Shown: positions 23,963-33,280, counted from the first letter of the stretch. The stretch: 64,000 nucleotides of DNA from AG25 sp035518815 (GCA_035518815.1 DATIXG010000114.1:5811-69810); one strand, 5' to 3'. Program-made: numbers and translations. Notes: a model not told the origin generated them from the sequence alone.

Positions 23963-25938
23963 TCCAGCAACGGGTCCCATCTTCTCCGAGCGGCGGGACC
24001 CCTGTCGGTCGCGTCGTCGCGACCGAGCTCAAGCCGGCCACCCCGCATCAATTCCATTTCTGGACGGCGAACGAGACGAGCATCGGGATCGGGGCGATCG
24101 TCCGCGTCGAAGAAGACGGACGAGAAACGGGGGACGGGGGACGGGTGGTGTACGGCGTGGTGACGGATGCCATGGCCTACTCCGACCTGGCGACTCCGCT
24201 GCACGACGTCGTCGGGGCTGAGGGCGATCCCGCGCGCGCGGCGGAGAGCCCCACAGTGCGCCAGGAGATCCGCCTCTGGACGGCGGCCGTGCTGCGCCAG
24301 GAGCCCGAGGAGCCGCTCCAGCCCGTGCCGCTCGGCCGGGTATGCGTGGCGGACGACGCCGATGTGGTGCAGGCGCTCCGCATGGATGCCTACCTGACCG
24401 GCGCGACGCCGAGCGGGATTCCGGTCGGCCTCTACACGTCCGGCGGCCTCGAGGCGCCGGTGTACCTCGATGCCGATTTCCTGCTCGGTCCCGAGGCCGC
24501 GCACTTGAACATCTCGGGCGTCTCGGGACTGGCGACCAAGACGAGCGCCGTGGAATTCCTGCTCTCGTCCATCTTCCAGCACTTTCCGGCGCACAAGGGC
24601 CGCGTTGCCGCCGTGTGCTTCAACGTGAAGGGGCCCGACCTGTGCTTCCTCGATCAGCCGGGCCCCCTGGACGACGCGGACCGGCGGCGCTACGAGCGGC
24701 TGGGCGTGACACCGCAGCCATTCGCGCGCGTACGGTACTACGCGCCGTTCAAGGCCGACGGGGTGAACCTCAACACGTTGCGCACCCACCCCGATCTCGC
24801 GGGCAACGTCGAGCCCCTGGTGTGGGGGCTCGAAGAGGTGCTCGACTTCGCAGAAGTGCTCTTGAACCGGGACGACATCGACGCGAAGGCCGACGCCTTT
24901 ATCGATTTCCTGTCCGACCGCGTGGTGCGCCGCGAGTTCGACGATGGGTTCGGGGGCACGCACCGGGTGCAGACGTTCGCCGACCTGGACCGGCTGTTCC
25001 GGGCCATCTTCGACGGGCTCGAGAGCGCGGGCCGGAGCGACATGTGGCGCACCCATCACGTGGCGACGATTCGTAAGGTGCGGAACCGCCTCTCCAACAT
25101 TTCGACGCGCTGCAAAGGGCTGGTCACCGACGACGGCCCGTCGAGCGATCTGCCGTGGGGCCGATTCGACGCTCAGACCGTCTACGTGGTCGATATCGCG
25201 AACGTCGATCCGCTCGGCCAGGACCTCGTGTTCGCGCGGATCGTGTCCCAGCTGCGCGAGCGGCTCGAGCGGCGCGACCTGGGCGTGGATGCGGTCGTGG
25301 TGTTCGTGGACGAGCTGAACAAGTACGCGCCGGCGGACGGGCCGGACACGTATGTCAAGAAAATGTTGCTCGATATCTCCGAGCGCGGGCGTTACCTTGG
25401 TCTCGTGCTGTTCGGCGCGGAGCAGTTCCGCACCCAGGTGCATCGCCGCGTCGTGGGGAATGCGGCGACGATCGTGTATGGTCGCATGGATTTCGACGAG
25501 CTGGCCACCCCCGGATACCAGGTGCTCACCCCGGCCACCAAGATCAAGCTGGCCACCCTTCCCGTGGGGGAGCTGATGGTGCGCCACCCGCACTTCACAC
25601 AGCCCGTGTTCGTCCGCTTCCCGCGGCCGGCGGTGCTGCGCGGGCGCGATGGGGTGGGGCGCTTTCCGCCCGCCGCCGACCTGCCGTTCGAAGACGCGGT
25701 GGTCCGCCAGCTCGTGCGGATGGATCGCCGCATTCGGCCCAATGAGGCGAAGGACCTGATCGCCGACCGGACGCCCGACGACGTGCGCCGCGCCCTCGCC
25801 GCGACGCGGCGCGCCCGGCCGGAGGACCCGCTGGCGTTTTTCCGCCGCGCGCTCGGCCGCGCGGTGCCGGCGCCAGCCGCCGAGCGCCCGCGCGAGGTGG
25901 TGCAGCCCCTCAATCCCATTGCCGACGAACCCTACTGA
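23959..25938 (+). CDS. herA: HerA-like hexameric DNA translocase
   Basis: 659 residues from GTG 23959. An N-terminal HAS-like barrel (GTPVGRVVATELKPATPHQF, GIGAIVRV...VVYGVVTD) precedes a RecA/FtsK-like ATPase. The Walker A is atypical: GVSGLATKTS with the Lys at residue 194, lacking the Gly before the Lys. Walker B VVVFVDELNKYAP has Asp451-Glu452. The sensor and Arg region follow (LDISERGRYLGLVLFGAEQF, VGNAATIVYGR). HerA pumps DNA through NurA during end resection. A repeat arm of the GGGGGACGG type is inserted in frame at 24124-24150. Confidence 0.82.
   Translation: MIQQRVPSSPSGGTPVGRVVATELKPATPHQFHFWTANETSIGIGAIVRVEEDGRETGDGGRVVYGVVTDAMAYSDLATPLHDVVGAEGDPARAAESPTVRQEIRLWTAAVLRQEPEEPLQPVPLGRVCVADDADVVQALRMDAYLTGATPSGIPVGLYTSGGLEAPVYLDADFLLGPEAAHLNISGVSGLATKTSAVEFLLSSIFQHFPAHKGRVAAVCFNVKGPDLCFLDQPGPLDDADRRRYERLGVTPQPFARVRYYAPFKADGVNLNTLRTHPDLAGNVEPLVWGLEEVLDFAEVLLNRDDIDAKADAFIDFLSDRVVRREFDDGFGGTHRVQTFADLDRLFRAIFDGLESAGRSDMWRTHHVATIRKVRNRLSNISTRCKGLVTDDGPSSDLPWGRFDAQTVYVVDIANVDPLGQDLVFARIVSQLRERLERRDLGVDAVVVFVDELNKYAPADGPDTYVKKMLLDISERGRYLGLVLFGAEQFRTQVHRRVVGNAATIVYGRMDFDELATPGYQVLTPATKIKLATLPVGELMVRHPHFTQPVFVRFPRPAVLRGRDGVGRFPPAADLPFEDAVVRQLVRMDRRIRPNEAKDLIADRTPDDVRRALAATRRARPEDPLAFFRRALGRAVPAPAAERPREVVQPLNPIADEPY
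24124..24150. repeat. Single G-rich repeat arm inside herA
   Basis: ACGGGGGACGGGGGACGGG at 24127-24145 continues as TGGTG and encodes the ETGDGGR loop in the HerA barrel. It shares GGGGGACGGGTGGTG with the left arm of the four-helix cassette at 19.9 kb but has no complementary right arm. Confidence 0.6.
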
Positions 25939-25954
25939 CCCGGGAGCCGACCGC

Positions 25955-26797
25955 ATGGCCATGACTCGTCTGCCACACGTCGCCGCTCTTCTGGGCGTGA
26001 TCGCCGCCGGCTGCGGGGAGGCGAAGAAGGTGACCCTGCGCTACCACCCGCCGCAGGGCTCGACCTTCCCGTACCTCATGGAGCAGAGCAACAGCGTGCG
26101 GTTCGAGAGCGGCCAGATGGCGAAGGTGCCCGAGCAGAAGATCCAGATGCACATCTACTTCACGCAGACCATCACGGGGCCGACCGACGGCGGGACCGGC
26201 GTGACGATGCGGTTCGATTCGGTCACGATGGACGGTCCCATGATGGGCCCCGGCTTTCAGGCCGCCCTCGACAGCTTGCGCGGCCGCTCGGCCAGTGTGG
26301 TGTTCGACGATCGCCGGAACGTCGTCAAAGCGGCGGGCGCTCCTGGAGGCGAGCCGAGTCCGGTGCTCGCGAAGGGCCTGCGGGGATTGTCGTTCCCGTT
26401 CCCGGACGGGCCGGTCGGCGTGGGGGACTCGTGGTCGGCGGAGATCGACCTGCCGCTGGGTCAGGTCGCGGGCGCGAATACGCCGTTCAGGGCCAAGACC
26501 AAGTTCACCATCCGTGAGCTCGCCACGAGTACGCCCGACACGACCATCCTCGTCGCTCTCGAGACGACGCTCCCGACGGAACCCATCGTCATGACGCAGC
26601 AGGGGCAGGCCGTCACCATGAAGCTCGCGGGCACCCTGACGGGCGACCAGCTGTACTCGGTTTCGCGCGGCGCCGCGATCCACTCGAAGCTCGGCGGCAC
26701 CATCGGCATCGACGTGAGTGGCGGCAGCCTCGGAGCGAAGGGCATGCACATGACGATGACGCAGGCGACGTCGCTCAACCTGAGCGGCGTGCCATGA
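25955..26797 (+). CDS. Lipoprotein embedded in the repair operon (DUF6263-like)
   Basis: 280 residues. Signal and lipobox IAAGC (MAMTRLPHVAALLGVIAAGCGE), then a beta-rich body: KKVTLRYHPPQGSTFPYLME, the FPFPDGPVGVGDSWSAEIDLP segment and regular strands with Thr/Asp turns. This resembles DUF6263-type lipoproteins; function unknown. It lies 16 bases after herA and 4 before sbcD, so it is cotranscribed with DNA-repair genes although exported, which is odd. Confidence 0.6.
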   Translation: MAMTRLPHVAALLGVIAAGCGEAKKVTLRYHPPQGSTFPYLMEQSNSVRFESGQMAKVPEQKIQMHIYFTQTITGPTDGGTGVTMRFDSVTMDGPMMGPGFQAALDSLRGRSASVVFDDRRNVVKAAGAPGGEPSPVLAKGLRGLSFPFPDGPVGVGDSWSAEIDLPLGQVAGANTPFRAKTKFTIRELATSTPDTTILVALETTLPTEPIVMTQQGQAVTMKLAGTLTGDQLYSVSRGAAIHSKLGGTIGIDVSGGSLGAKGMHMTMTQATSLNLSGVP

Positions 26798-26801
26798 GCG
26801 G

Positions 26802-27974
26802 GTGAAGCTCGCCCACCTCGCCGATCTGCACCTGGGGTTCCGCCAGTACGAGCGGCAGACGCCGCGCGGCGGGAACCAGCGGGAGGCCGATGTCGCCGAG
26901 GCGTTCCGGCGCGCGGTGGACGACGTCGTCACCCAGCAGCCGGACCTGATCGTACTCGCCGGCGACATCTTCCATTCTGTCCGACCGACCAACCCCGCGA
27001 TCCTCTTCCTCTTCAGGCAGCTGCAGCGGCTGCGCGCCGATCTGCCCGAGACCCCGATCGTGATGATCGCGGGGAATCACGATACACCCCGGTCCACCGA
27101 AACCGGCACGATTCTCCGGTTGTACGAGGCGCTGGGCGTCGAGGTCGTCGTGGATCAGGCGCGGCGCGTCATGCTGCCGCGCCTGGACTGCGCGGTCCTG
27201 GCCGTGCCCCACGAGGCCCTGATGCAGGCGGAGCGCCCGGCGCTCCGGCCCCAGAGCGGGGTCACCTACAACGTGCTCCTCGTGCATGGCCAGCTACCGG
27301 GCATCGGCGAGGCCCGCGGCACGGCCGAGTACGGCGGCGCGCCGCTCGACCTGCACGATCTCGCCCCGGCGCAATGGAATTACGTCGCCCTCGGCCACCA
27401 CCACGTGGCGCAGGAAGTCGCCGCCAACGCCTGGTATGCCGGGAGCCTCGAGTACGTGAATCCGAATCCCTGGGGCCAGCTGCAGGACGAGCGCGAGCGC
27501 GGGCGCGAGGGGAAAGCGTATCTCGTCGTCGATCTCAAGACGGGCCGGGTCACGCCGCGGCCCATCGCGCCCGTGCGGCGCCATATCGATCTGCCGTTGA
27601 TCGAGGGCAAGGGCCTCACCGCCAAGGAGCTGGACGAGCGGATCGCCGCCCTCGTGGCCGCGGCGAAACCCGCGATCGACGATCAGATCGTGCGGCTGCT
27701 CGCGTTCGACGTCGCGCGCGATACCGCACGGGCGCTGGACCACGCCGCCATCCGCGGGTACAAGGCGCGCGCGCTCCACTTTCAGCTCGACCTGCGGCGC
27801 CCCGAGGTCCATCGGGTCGAGCTGCCGGACGCGCCGGGACGGCGGCACACGCTGCCCGAGCTCACGCGCGCGTTCCTCGAACGCCGCCCGCTCGACGCCG
27901 ACCTGAACCGCGCCGAGCTCGCGCGCCTGGGCGTGGAGTACGTCGAGCATGCGGGCGAGGAGGACCGCGGCTGA
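26802..27974 (+). CDS. sbcD: SbcD/Mre11-type nuclease
   Basis: 390-residue Mn2+-dependent calcineurin-like phosphoesterase. Motifs: ADLHLGF (Asp7, His9), LAGDIFHS, IAGNHDTP, LVHGQLPG, ALGHHHVAQ. This is the full set of Mre11/SbcD metal ligands. It acts with Rad50/SbcC as the nuclease of the end-processing complex. GTG start four bases after the lipoprotein stop; stop overlaps sbcC as TGATG. Its short length (390) is close to archaeal Mre11 and bacterial SbcD. Confidence 0.9.
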   Translation: MKLAHLADLHLGFRQYERQTPRGGNQREADVAEAFRRAVDDVVTQQPDLIVLAGDIFHSVRPTNPAILFLFRQLQRLRADLPETPIVMIAGNHDTPRSTETGTILRLYEALGVEVVVDQARRVMLPRLDCAVLAVPHEALMQAERPALRPQSGVTYNVLLVHGQLPGIGEARGTAEYGGAPLDLHDLAPAQWNYVALGHHHVAQEVAANAWYAGSLEYVNPNPWGQLQDERERGREGKAYLVVDLKTGRVTPRPIAPVRRHIDLPLIEGKGLTAKELDERIAALVAAAKPAIDDQIVRLLAFDVARDTARALDHAAIRGYKARALHFQLDLRRPEVHRVELPDAPGRRHTLPELTRAFLERRPLDADLNRAELARLGVEYVEHAGEEDRG

Positions 27975-30412
27975 TGGAGCTGCGTAGGGTCCACCTCGTC
28001 AACTTCCGCCAACACGCCGACACCGATATCGAGTTCGGCCCGGGCATCACGGGGATCTTCGGACCGAACGGTGCCGGGAAGACGACAATCCTCGAGGCCA
28101 TCGCCTGGGCGATCTACGGCGCCCAGGCCGCGCGCGGGGACAAGGACTCGATCCGGCGGCACGGGGCCCGGGGCAAGGCCGGGGTGGAAGTGGAGGTCGA
28201 ATTCCGGCTGGGCGCGCACGAGTACCGCGTGACGCGCACGCTGTCCACCGCCGCGCTCGTGCTGGACGGCCAGGTGGTCGCCAACTCCCTCTCGGCCGTC
28301 ACGGACAAGCTCGAGCGGGCGCTCGGCATGACCCACAGCGAGTTCTTCAATACGTACTTCACCGGACAGAAGCAGCTCGCGGTGATGGCCGCCCTCGGGA
28401 AGACCGAGCGCGCCGCGTTCCTGTCGCAGGTGCTCGGATACGAGCGCCTGCGCCTCGCGCAGGAAAGCGCGCGGGAAGTGCGCAATGCGCTGGCGGCCGA
28501 GCTGAAGGGTCTTGAAGCGGCGCTGCCCCATCCCGACACCCTGAAGCACGAACGACGACGCATGGAGGAGCGGCTCGCCACGGTCCGGCGCGCCGCGCAG
28601 ACCGCGGAGAAGACCCGGCAGAGTGCGGCGGATGCGCTCGCGAAAGAGGAGCCGCGGTGGAACGCGTGGGTCGCCCGGCGGGAGCGCACGCTGTCGCTCG
28701 ACGGGGAACGCCGCATGGCGCAGCAGGCGGTGGACGTCCGCCGCCAGGACTTTCAGCGCCTGGACAAGGAGCTCGCCGAAGCGTTGCAGGCCCGCGAGCA
28801 GGTAAAGCGCCTCGAAGCGGAGCTTGCGCCGATGGCGCGTCTCAAGCGCGACGCCGCCGAGCTCGAGCTGCTCCAGGGCGAAGAGGCGGCGCGGCGGGCC
28901 GATCAGGCGCAGCTCGACGAGCTGCGGCGCACCACACGCGGGCACGAGCAGCGGCTGGCGGAGCTGGCCGATGCGGACGCGGCGCTCACGCGGGCGGAGC
29001 ATGAGGCGCGGTTCCTGGCGGATCGGCTGCAGGTGGCGGAGCAGGCCGCGGGGCAGGAGCGCGCCGCGTGGGCGCGGGAGAAGGAATACGCCACCACGCG
29101 GCGCACGGAGTTGTTGAAGCAGTACGACGAGGTGAAAGAACAGCGCGACCGGATCGGCGAGCTCGGTCCCGAGGGTGAGTGCCCGACCTGCCGCCGGCCG
29201 CTCGGATCCGAGCACGCCGCCGTCCTCGGCGTGCTCGATCGGCAGCTCCAGGCGATCGTGGAGGACGGCAAGTACTTTCGCCAGCGTCTGGAGCAGCTGG
29301 CGGAGGCACCGGCCGCGGTGGTCGCGGCTGAGCGTGCCCTGGATGCCCTCCGGGACGAAAGCCGCAAGTCGAGCGAACAGGCGGGACAGCTGCGTGCCGC
29401 CACGGAGGAGCGGGCCCGCGCGGTCGCCGAGCTCAAGGCCGCGGAGGAGCGCGCGGTGGCTCTGGAGCAGCAGCTCGACAAGCGCCGCGGCGGGTACGAT
29501 GCGGCCCGCCACGACGCGGTGCGGGCCGACCTGCTGAAGCTCGAGCCGATCGCCCTGGAAGCGGCGGCGTACGAAGCGCGGGCGCAGCGGGCCGAGACGC
29601 TCGTGGGAGACGCGGAGAGCGCCGAGCAGGCGCTCTCGCTCGCGGAGCGGCGGGTGCGCGACCTCGCGGCGGCCGTGAAAGCCGAGGGATTCTCGGAGCA
29701 GGAGTACCGCCTGGCCAAGGAGCGCTACGATCGAGCGCTCGGCGAGCTCCGCGAGGCCGAGCTGGCGCTCGTCGAGGCGCGGGGCGAGCTGACGCGCGCC
29801 GAGCACGATGTGCGGGATGCGGCGCGCCGCGAAGAAGAGCGGGCGGGGCAGGAGCGTCACATCGCCTCGCTCAAAACCCGCCACCGGCTGCACAACGAGC
29901 TGGATCGCGCCTTCTCCGATCTCCGCGCCGAGCTGAACGCGGCCATGCGACCCGAGATCGGCGAGCTGGCGTCGGGCTTCCTCGCCGACCTCACGGACGA
30001 TCGCTATCACGAGCTCGAGCTGAACGAGGACTACGAGGTGACCATTCTCGAGAACGGCGTCCCGAAGCCCGTGATCTCGGGAGGCGAGGAGGACCTGGCC
30101 AACCTCGTGCTCCGGCTCGCGATCTCCCAAATGATCGCCGAGCGCGCCGGCCAGCCGCTGTCGCTGCTGGTGCTCGACGAGATCTTCGGCTCCCTGGACG
30201 AGGCCCGCCGCCAGCACGTCGTGGGGCTGCTGCGGAGACTGGCCGATCGCTTCCCGCAGGTTATCCTCATCACCCACGTCGAGCAGGTGCGCGAAGGTCT
30301 GGACCGGGTGATCCGGGTCGCCTACGACCCGGCCCGCGAAGGGGGAGGGGCGAGCGTGGTCCGGGATGAAACCGCAACGCTGGGAGCTGCCGATGCGGGC
30401 GTGGCAGCCTGA
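27974..30412 (+). CDS. sbcC: SbcC/Rad50-type SMC-like ATPase
   Basis: 812 residues. Walker A GPNGAGKTT at 30-38, long coiled coils from about 170 to 390 and 420 to 640, zinc hook CPTC starting at residue 403, signature ISGGEEDLANL (Ser702), Walker B LLVLDEIFGSLD with Asp735-Glu736. About 800-900 residues is the archaeal Rad50 size; E. coli SbcC is about 1050, so this is a short, Rad50-like form. The first residues MELRRVHLVNFRQH are the standard N-terminus. It closes the nurA-herA-sbcD-sbcC block and overlaps the acetyltransferase gene by 47 bases. Confidence 0.92.
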   Translation: MELRRVHLVNFRQHADTDIEFGPGITGIFGPNGAGKTTILEAIAWAIYGAQAARGDKDSIRRHGARGKAGVEVEVEFRLGAHEYRVTRTLSTAALVLDGQVVANSLSAVTDKLERALGMTHSEFFNTYFTGQKQLAVMAALGKTERAAFLSQVLGYERLRLAQESAREVRNALAAELKGLEAALPHPDTLKHERRRMEERLATVRRAAQTAEKTRQSAADALAKEEPRWNAWVARRERTLSLDGERRMAQQAVDVRRQDFQRLDKELAEALQAREQVKRLEAELAPMARLKRDAAELELLQGEEAARRADQAQLDELRRTTRGHEQRLAELADADAALTRAEHEARFLADRLQVAEQAAGQERAAWAREKEYATTRRTELLKQYDEVKEQRDRIGELGPEGECPTCRRPLGSEHAAVLGVLDRQLQAIVEDGKYFRQRLEQLAEAPAAVVAAERALDALRDESRKSSEQAGQLRAATEERARAVAELKAAEERAVALEQQLDKRRGGYDAARHDAVRADLLKLEPIALEAAAYEARAQRAETLVGDAESAEQALSLAERRVRDLAAAVKAEGFSEQEYRLAKERYDRALGELREAELALVEARGELTRAEHDVRDAARREEERAGQERHIASLKTRHRLHNELDRAFSDLRAELNAAMRPEIGELASGFLADLTDDRYHELELNEDYEVTILENGVPKPVISGGEEDLANLVLRLAISQMIAERAGQPLSLLVLDEIFGSLDEARRQHVVGLLRRLADRFPQVILITHVEQVREGLDRVIRVAYDPAREGGGASVVRDETATLGAADAGVAA

Positions 30413-31367
30413 GCGCCAGCTGCACGGGCCGGAAACAGCCCGGGAGCGGGACATCGACGCGTTGAACCACGTGTTCGCTGACTCTTTCACCGACCGCTAC
30501 CGGCGTGACGGTCTGGTCGGCGTCCGGGTGCCGTACCTCAATCCCCTGGTCTGGCGCTACGCGCTTTCCGACGCGGGCGAGGGCGCGATGGTGTGGCGCG
30601 ACGAGCGGGGCCGCATCGCCGCGTTCAACGTGGCCCACCGCTCCGGTTCCGAAGGATGGATGGGCCCCCTCGCCGTCCGTCCCGACCGGCAGGGGATGGG
30701 GCTGGGCAAGACGATCGTGCGGGCGGCGGTCGAGTGGCTGGTGGCTCAGGGTGTGACGACGCTCGGCCTCGAAACCATGCCCCGCACGGTGGAGAACATC
30801 GGGTTCTACGGCCGGCTCGGGTTCGCCCCGGGATACCTGACGGTGACGATGACCCGCGACGTCGGCGCGCGCGGACACCCCACGCCCGTGCTCCTGTCGC
30901 AACGGGCCGCCGCCGCTCGCGAGGCTGCCACGCGCGCGGCGCGGGATCTCGTCGCCAGCTTCGCACCGCAGCCGGCACCGGACTTCACACGCGAGATCGC
31001 GCTCACCGCCGAGCTTGGCCTCGGGGACACCTCACTCGTCGAGGGCGCGAACGGCCTCGACGCGTTCGTCGTCTGGCACTCGACCCCGCTCGCCGAAGGG
31101 CGGCCGCCCGAGGAAGTCCGCGTCCTGAAGCTCGCGGCGCGCGACGAGCCGGCGTTCATGGCCGCCATCGCCGCCACGGAGGCCGCGTCCGCCCGGGCGG
31201 GGATCCGGCGCGTGGCCGTGCGCTGCCAGACGTGCCATGAGAGCGTGTTCCGACAGCTGATCGAGCGGGGCTACCGGGTTCGTTGGACGGACCTGCGAAT
31301 GACCTACGAGGGGTATCCGGAGCTCCGGCCGGGGGCGGGCGTGGTGTTCTCGAATTGGGAGATCTGA
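30366..31367 (+). CDS. GNAT-family N-acetyltransferase
   Basis: 333 residues. The N-terminal half is a GNAT domain; the acetyl-CoA loop is in VRPDRQGMGLGKTIVRAAV, followed by LGLETMPRTVENIGFYGRLGF. The C-terminal half (about 190-333) is a second, more divergent GNAT-like unit (VRVLKLAARDEP, RCQTCHESVFRQLIERGY). Start taken at ATG 30366 inside sbcC; the ATG at 30393 (MRAWQPERQ) is an alternative. Probably the last gene of the repair operon. Substrate unknown. Confidence 0.8.
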   Translation: MKPQRWELPMRAWQPERQLHGPETARERDIDALNHVFADSFTDRYRRDGLVGVRVPYLNPLVWRYALSDAGEGAMVWRDERGRIAAFNVAHRSGSEGWMGPLAVRPDRQGMGLGKTIVRAAVEWLVAQGVTTLGLETMPRTVENIGFYGRLGFAPGYLTVTMTRDVGARGHPTPVLLSQRAAAAREAATRAARDLVASFAPQPAPDFTREIALTAELGLGDTSLVEGANGLDAFVVWHSTPLAEGRPPEEVRVLKLAARDEPAFMAAIAATEAASARAGIRRVAVRCQTCHESVFRQLIERGYRVRWTDLRMTYEGYPELRPGAGVVFSNWEI

Positions 31368-31371
31368 GATG

Positions 31372-31428
31372 CAAGTGTCAGAACACCTCACACCTCGCAC
31401 CTGACACCTAGCACCTCACCCCTTTCGA
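31372..31428. repeat. One-armed CACCT repeat upstream of the anion transporter
   Basis: The words CACCTCACACCTCGCACCTG, ACACCTAGCACCTCACCCC iterate CACCT; a short AAGTGTCAG upstream can pair with CTGACAC. It looks like the right arm of a hairpin element whose left arm has been reduced. Confidence 0.45.
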
Positions 31429-31431
31429 TTC

Positions 31432-32661
31432 ATGTCCCCCGGCCTCCTCATCTTCATCGCCACCTATCTGCTCATCGCCGTCCAGCGGCTCCCGTTCGTC
31501 CATCTCAACCGGCCCGCGGCGAGCCTGGTGGGCGCGGTGGCGATGGTCGTATTCGGCGTGCTGCCCCTCGCCGATGCGTACGCCGCGATCGATTTCGACG
31601 TGCTCGTGTTCCTGCTCGGCCTGATGCTCATCGTCGGCTATCTCGAGGTCGGGAAGTTCTTCGAATGGGCGGCCGAGTGGGTGTTGCGGCGGGCGTTGAC
31701 CCCGCCGCGCCTGCTGCTCGGGGTTGTGGTCGGCGGCGGCGTGCTGTCGGCGCTGTTCGTGAACGATACAGTGTGCCTCGTGGTCACGCCCGTGCTGCTC
31801 GCCGCGCTCGGGCCGCTGCGCGTGCGCCCGCATCCTTATCTGATCGGGCTCGCGATGGGCGCGAACGTCGGCTCCGTGATGTCGGTGACCGGCAATCCGC
31901 AGAACATGCTGGTGGGGATCTGGAGCGGGACGACCTTCGGCAGCTTCCTCGCCCACATGCTCCCGGTGGGCGTGGGTGGGCTCGCGATCGCGTACGGGCT
32001 GCTGCGATGGGCGTATGCCGCCGAGCTACGGGAGCCGTTTCGCGAGCCGCTCGCGCGGGTGCCCGTTGCGCTCGATCGTCCTCTCGTCGTGAAGGGGTTG
32101 CTCTTGTTCGGCGCCGCCGTGATCGGATGGCTCGCCGGGGGCTCGCTCCCGCTCGTGGCGATCGCGGCCGGCGCGGCGATGGTGATGGTCGCCCAGCGCG
32201 ACCCCGCGTACGCGATCGACCGCGTGGAGTGGTCGATGCTGCTCTTCTTCGCCTCGCTCTTCGTCGTCATGCGGGGCTTCGAGCGGACGGGCGCGGTCGC
32301 CTGGATCGACACGCAGGCCCTGGCCTTGATCGGGCACGGCTCGTCCTGGCGCGCGGCGGCCGCCGCTAGCGGCGCGATGGTCGCGCTGTCGAACCTCATC
32401 TCCAACGTCCCCGCGGTCATCCTGTGGCGCAACACGGTGCCCACCCTGCCGCACCCGGACGTCGCCTGGCGCATCGTGGCGATGAGCTCGACGTTCGCGG
32501 GTAACCTCCTGTTGATCGGCTCCATGGCGAACCTGATCGTGGCAGAGCGGGCGGAGCAACGTGGTGTGCGGATTGGGTTTGGGGAGTATGCCCGGATCGG
32601 CATCCCGGTGACGCTCGTCACAATCGCCTGGGGCATCTGTGTGATCGTGATCACACCCTGA
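31432..32661 (+). CDS. SLC13/ArsB-NhaD-type anion transporter
   Basis: 409 residues, about 11 transmembrane helices. Characteristic of the ion-transporter superfamily: FVNDTVCLVVTPVLLAALGP (N-terminal repeat hairpin), VTGNPQNMLVG, and the pseudo-repeat LSNLISNVPAVILWRNTVP with SSTFAGNLLLIGSMANLIVAE. The NxP..N and SN..SN patterns place it with ArsB/P-protein/citrate transporters. Substrate cannot be read; arsenite or a dicarboxylate is possible. Confidence 0.82.
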   Translation: MSPGLLIFIATYLLIAVQRLPFVHLNRPAASLVGAVAMVVFGVLPLADAYAAIDFDVLVFLLGLMLIVGYLEVGKFFEWAAEWVLRRALTPPRLLLGVVVGGGVLSALFVNDTVCLVVTPVLLAALGPLRVRPHPYLIGLAMGANVGSVMSVTGNPQNMLVGIWSGTTFGSFLAHMLPVGVGGLAIAYGLLRWAYAAELREPFREPLARVPVALDRPLVVKGLLLFGAAVIGWLAGGSLPLVAIAAGAAMVMVAQRDPAYAIDRVEWSMLLFFASLFVVMRGFERTGAVAWIDTQALALIGHGSSWRAAAAASGAMVALSNLISNVPAVILWRNTVPTLPHPDVAWRIVAMSSTFAGNLLLIGSMANLIVAERAEQRGVRIGFGEYARIGIPVTLVTIAWGICVIVITP

Positions 32662-32730
32662 ATCTGGCCTCGTTCATATCCTTCGCCGCGCCCGTTGGCC
32701 GACCTATCGCGATACGGAGGAGTGCTTCAA

Positions 32731-33255
32731 ATGAACAGGATCTTGTCGAGCGTCGTTGCGCTGGGCGTGATGGTCGCAACGGCCGCGAGCGCGCAGCACG
32801 TGCGTGTGAGCCTCGGCGCTGGCGGCGTCGTTCCGACCGGCGATTACTCCACGATTGATAACGCTGGTTGGCACGCCCTGGGCGCCCTCGAAGTCAGTCT
32901 GCCGCGGTCGCCGCTGTCGGTTCGTGGCGACCTGATGTACGGCCAGACCGGCCATGACGCATCGTCCATCATCACGGGCAGCACGAAGCTGACGGGCGGC
33001 ACGGCGGACCTCGTGTATCACATCGGCGCCCCCGCGGTGCCGGTGCGCCTGTATCTCCTGGCTGGCGTCGGCTACTACAACGTCGACATCAGCGGCAGCA
33101 AAGAGGGCAAGGTTGCCTTTGGCGGTGGCACCGGCGTCTCGATCGGCATGGGCCCGGCGCATCTGTTCGCCGAGGGCCGCTGGATGAGCATCCAGACGAG
33201 CGGGAGCGCGATGACGTTCCTGCCGGTGACCCTGGGGATGACCTTCGGGATGTAA
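32731..33255 (+). CDS. Outer-membrane beta-barrel protein
   Basis: 174 residues with signal peptide (MNRILSSVVALGVMVATAASAQ) and alternating amphipathic strands, a typical small 8-strand barrel (SLGAGGVVPTGDYSTIDNAG, YLLAGVGYYNVDIS, GGGTGVSIGMGPAHLFAEGR). It ends in a Met rather than Phe (GMTFGM). GGAGG lies ten bases before the ATG at 32731. Likely surface barrel of OmpW/OmpA type; role unknown. Followed by a good terminator. Confidence 0.78.
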   Translation: MNRILSSVVALGVMVATAASAQHVRVSLGAGGVVPTGDYSTIDNAGWHALGALEVSLPRSPLSVRGDLMYGQTGHDASSIITGSTKLTGGTADLVYHIGAPAVPVRLYLLAGVGYYNVDISGSKEGKVAFGGGTGVSIGMGPAHLFAEGRWMSIQTSGSAMTFLPVTLGMTFGM

Positions 33256-33280
33256 GTATCAGGCGGTCAGTTGCTGCGAG

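Noticed and set aside
27782..30490. A 902-codon open frame opposite sbcC
   Set aside because: Same reason: shadow of the coiled-coil gene; no start signal or motif.
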